This document shows positions 61,671 through 64,000 of a DNA stretch of 64,000 nucleotides, piece after piece; the stretch's first letter is position 1; each line of letters starts with the position of its first letter. The notes under the pieces are model-generated. The model did not search any database. It was not told where the DNA came from and saw only the letters and a program-made list of their open reading frames with translations. Source of the stretch: Casuarius casuarius (lineage: Eukaryota; Chordata; Aves; Casuariiformes; Casuariidae); assembly GCA_003342895.1 (NCBI GenBank), contig PTFA01000032.1, positions 6,354,070-6,418,069 of the forward strand, given 5' to 3'. The position numbers and the translations under genes are program-made.

Positions 61671-64000
61671 TCCCATCCCAAAACTGGTTCCCAAACTGGT
61701 AGTAAAAAGAGCCAGCATGGTCATGACTGTTAGTGGGACAACTAAGATGAAGACATTGAACTTAGACTGTAAATAACCTCGTAATGCTTTTGTTTTTTTG
61801 TGGCTTACAAGGCTAGCAATTACTTCTGGCTGAGATCTCTCTTTGCAGTTAGTGATCAGCCAGGTCAAAGGCCCGAAGCAAAGCCCTGGGTCCTCAACAG
61901 CTTCTGCTGGTCAATAACTACCAAAAATTGTTTACCATGGTGGTCATTATTGCCTGCACTGTGTTCTAGAACAAAGTACTAAAACTTCAGTGGGCAGAGC
62001 CAAAAAAAGAGACTACACAAAATACTTTTCACATATGTTTGTCCATTATACATGAGTATGCATGTGTGTGTACATATACCTATACACACACACACAGAGT
62101 AACGTTTCCGAACTTCATGGCGCGAGGCAATGATCTTATGTTGTTTGGGATCACTACATACATCTTTTAACACAGGCTTTGGCAGACAGCTAGAAGATCA
62201 TAAAACAGATCAAAATCAATGCACTTAATACTGAACCACAGCCCACACTGCCATTTAAAAAAATGCACAACTTTTACCATTAAAAGAAGCTGATGGCCAT
62301 GTAGGCAATCCAGGCAGAACTATTTCGGTGCCAGTCGCATTTAGCAACGACCTTAGGTTAATAGGCTTCAGTCCTGTCCATTTAGAACGACAGACTGCAA
62401 GCATAAGTGAATTTCTTATGGGCTGTAGTTAGAATTACACTTTCCTGTGTTCTAAAGGCTTCACAAAACTTCAGGAAAAATATATAGCTTCTTCTTGCAC
62501 TCTTATGGCTGTGCAGCATTTCTAAAATAATGTTACAATGTTTTTTAAAAGCTCAGCATTCCCCTACACTGTCATTTGGGAAGAATAGAAAATTTATTGA
62601 GGTATCTCTGAGAACAGGGAGATACCTACAGGTGGGTGAATAATGGGAGGAGAAAAGAAGAAAATAAAAATCTTTCTGAACATCAGTTTTAAGAATACAA
62701 ACAAGACAGAGATTAAGCAAAATCCTCCACACATTTATTTGGACAATAATTTCATCCCTCTTATCCACACTGAACTTTATGGGATATCTTTTTATTTTGG
62801 TGAGAATATTTCTGCTGTCTTCCACAGGAGTTAGCCATGTTTTTTGCATATACATACATATGACAAACTTTTGTTCATAAATTTATATTAAGACAGTGGT
62901 ACAAGTACTCCTGTGAATATTACTTCCAACAAGCTTTTTCCGCCAAACTGTTTGCAGAAGTCATCTAGAAATCACTTCATATTTTTGAAAACTATTTGCC
63001 TAGAGACCAGAAACAATAGACTGTGACTCAAATGATCCTTCACATTTAAACTGAATGGTAAATTACAACTAGCAAAAACTCTGGTACACCACCCAGTCTG
63101 TTACCAATACATAGGCTGAAATATATTTACATGAGCAAGTCACAGAACAATTTATACAGTAAATAAAATTAATAGAAATTAAAATGTGGTCATTGATAAA
63201 CCACAATCAGGAAAGAGAGCTAAATTCAATGAATCAGCTGTTTGCAACTAATAGTTTTCCTAGGTCTCATGATAGATGTGGGTAAATGTTGACTTTCTAA
63301 TTACGACAACAGTACCAAAGAGAGTGTTGAGAAATCAAAATTAACTTGTGCCTTCCTGAATTACAGTCAAAATCTGTTGACACAAGTCTGGATCATTCTG
63401 ATGAAATATTTTGAGTTCACAGATCAATTTTTTTTTTCAATATGTAGTTTATGAAAATGTGTAAGATTTTGACTTTCTGTCTCAATTTAGGGGAAAAAAT
63501 ATTTTTTAATATTAAGTTTTGCTGAATTCTAAGTAAGTGTAAAAGTTTTTTGTACTGGGAGATGTCAAGCAATCTTACCAGCTGTTGATACTGGTAGCAT
63601 CACTAACAATATGCATCTCAGAGAGAAAAGAACACTGCTGCCATTAGTGCTCTGGTGAAGTTGCCTTGAGTTCCTCCGGCCCGCTGTGGGAAGGGAAACT
63701 TTCCATTGGGAAAGGAGGAGAATCAGCCATGAGTATTACATGAAAGATCTCATCTAGGCTCAGGCTCGCTGAAAACTCAGAAATCATCATAGATAATATT
63801 AACCCTCCTCCAGATTTTGAGGTTGAAGAGAATTTCTACAAATGCCAAGGACAGAGTGCTTCCTCACTCGCCACACTGGATCCCTTGTGAGAAGTTTTGC
63901 ATATGGAAATGTAGCAATAGTAAGCGCAAAATGCAAGTTGAAAGTCCCTCATGTTCAATGTGGTTTTATTGTTGTTCTGAATGAATGAAACTATAATTTT
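61671..64000. other. A+T-rich non-coding end of the window
   Basis: Holds the CA/TG run at 62062-62097 and otherwise nothing recognised. A 100-codon minus frame at 62553-62855 shows no protein resemblance. Confidence 0.5.
62062..62097. repeat. TG/CA microsatellite with symmetric arms
   Basis: TGTGTGTGTA at the left and TACACACACACACA at the right face each other across CATATACCTA, so the stretch is also an inverted repeat able to fold. Likely a decayed dinucleotide repeat. Confidence 0.8.

Noticed and set aside
1..64000. CRISPR arrays, bacterial operons, rRNA, intact tRNA genes, mitochondrial insertions, retroviral coding regions
   Set aside because: Looked for and not seen. The base composition and repeat content are those of vertebrate nuclear DNA.

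Overview
The window looks like vertebrate nuclear DNA with no supportable functional gene. It is A+T-rich, full of stop codons, and its longest open frames (about 130 to 143 codons) show no exon structure, no codon bias I can see and no recognisable host protein. What can be recognised is a fossil record of transposable elements: several CR1/L3-type LINE copies, MIR/CORE-type SINE fragments, a family of small palindromic elements built round a 'CCATTGACTTCAAT' type core, a hAT-type non-autonomous element with a decayed target-site duplication, a likely hAT transposase remnant, and a tyrosine-recombinase remnant resembling DIRS-type retroelements. This mixture (many diverged CR1 copies, MIR-like SINEs, 'CATTGACTTCAATGG' palindromes) points to a non-avian sauropsid, most likely a crocodilian or turtle. 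I cannot decide between these, and a bird is less likely. No young, intact element was seen.

Layout. 1-60: possible CR1 tail. 2726-2791: a strong hairpin. 4330-4880: tyrosine-recombinase fossil. 6020-7530: plus-strand CR1 from the reverse-transcriptase region to the 3' end. 12015-12240: minus-strand CR1 3' end. 12750-12840: minus-strand SINE. 13480-15110: a minus-strand CR1 interrupted by about 700 bp of pyrimidine-rich DNA. 16790-16885: MIR. 18750-18814: palindromic element. 22262-22429: cluster of homeodomain-type sites. 23860-24000: MIR. 27950-30240: the longest CR1, with endonuclease, reverse-transcriptase and 3' UTR sections. 31045-31155: palindromic element. 37560-37815 and 41146-41395: the best SINE copies. 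38960-39151: CR1-type 3' end. 42084-42383: hAT transposase remnant. 43583-43768: hAT-type MITE. 45998-46065, 54785-54865, 57225-57300 and 60248-60319: palindromic elements. 56320-56393: tRNA-length insert between 10-bp direct repeats. 61353-61670: a CpG-rich patch carrying a perfect RFX X-box.

The elements do not work together as a system. They are independent, decayed insertions in what is probably an intergenic region or a large intron. I found no evidence of a previously undescribed biological system. The items most worth checking are the CpG-rich X-box patch (possible promoter or enhancer), the 2.7-kb hairpin, the tRNA-like insert, the tyrosine-recombinase and hAT transposase fossils, and the unidentified insertion inside the CR1. 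All repeat assignments come from memory of family sequences, without a database search.
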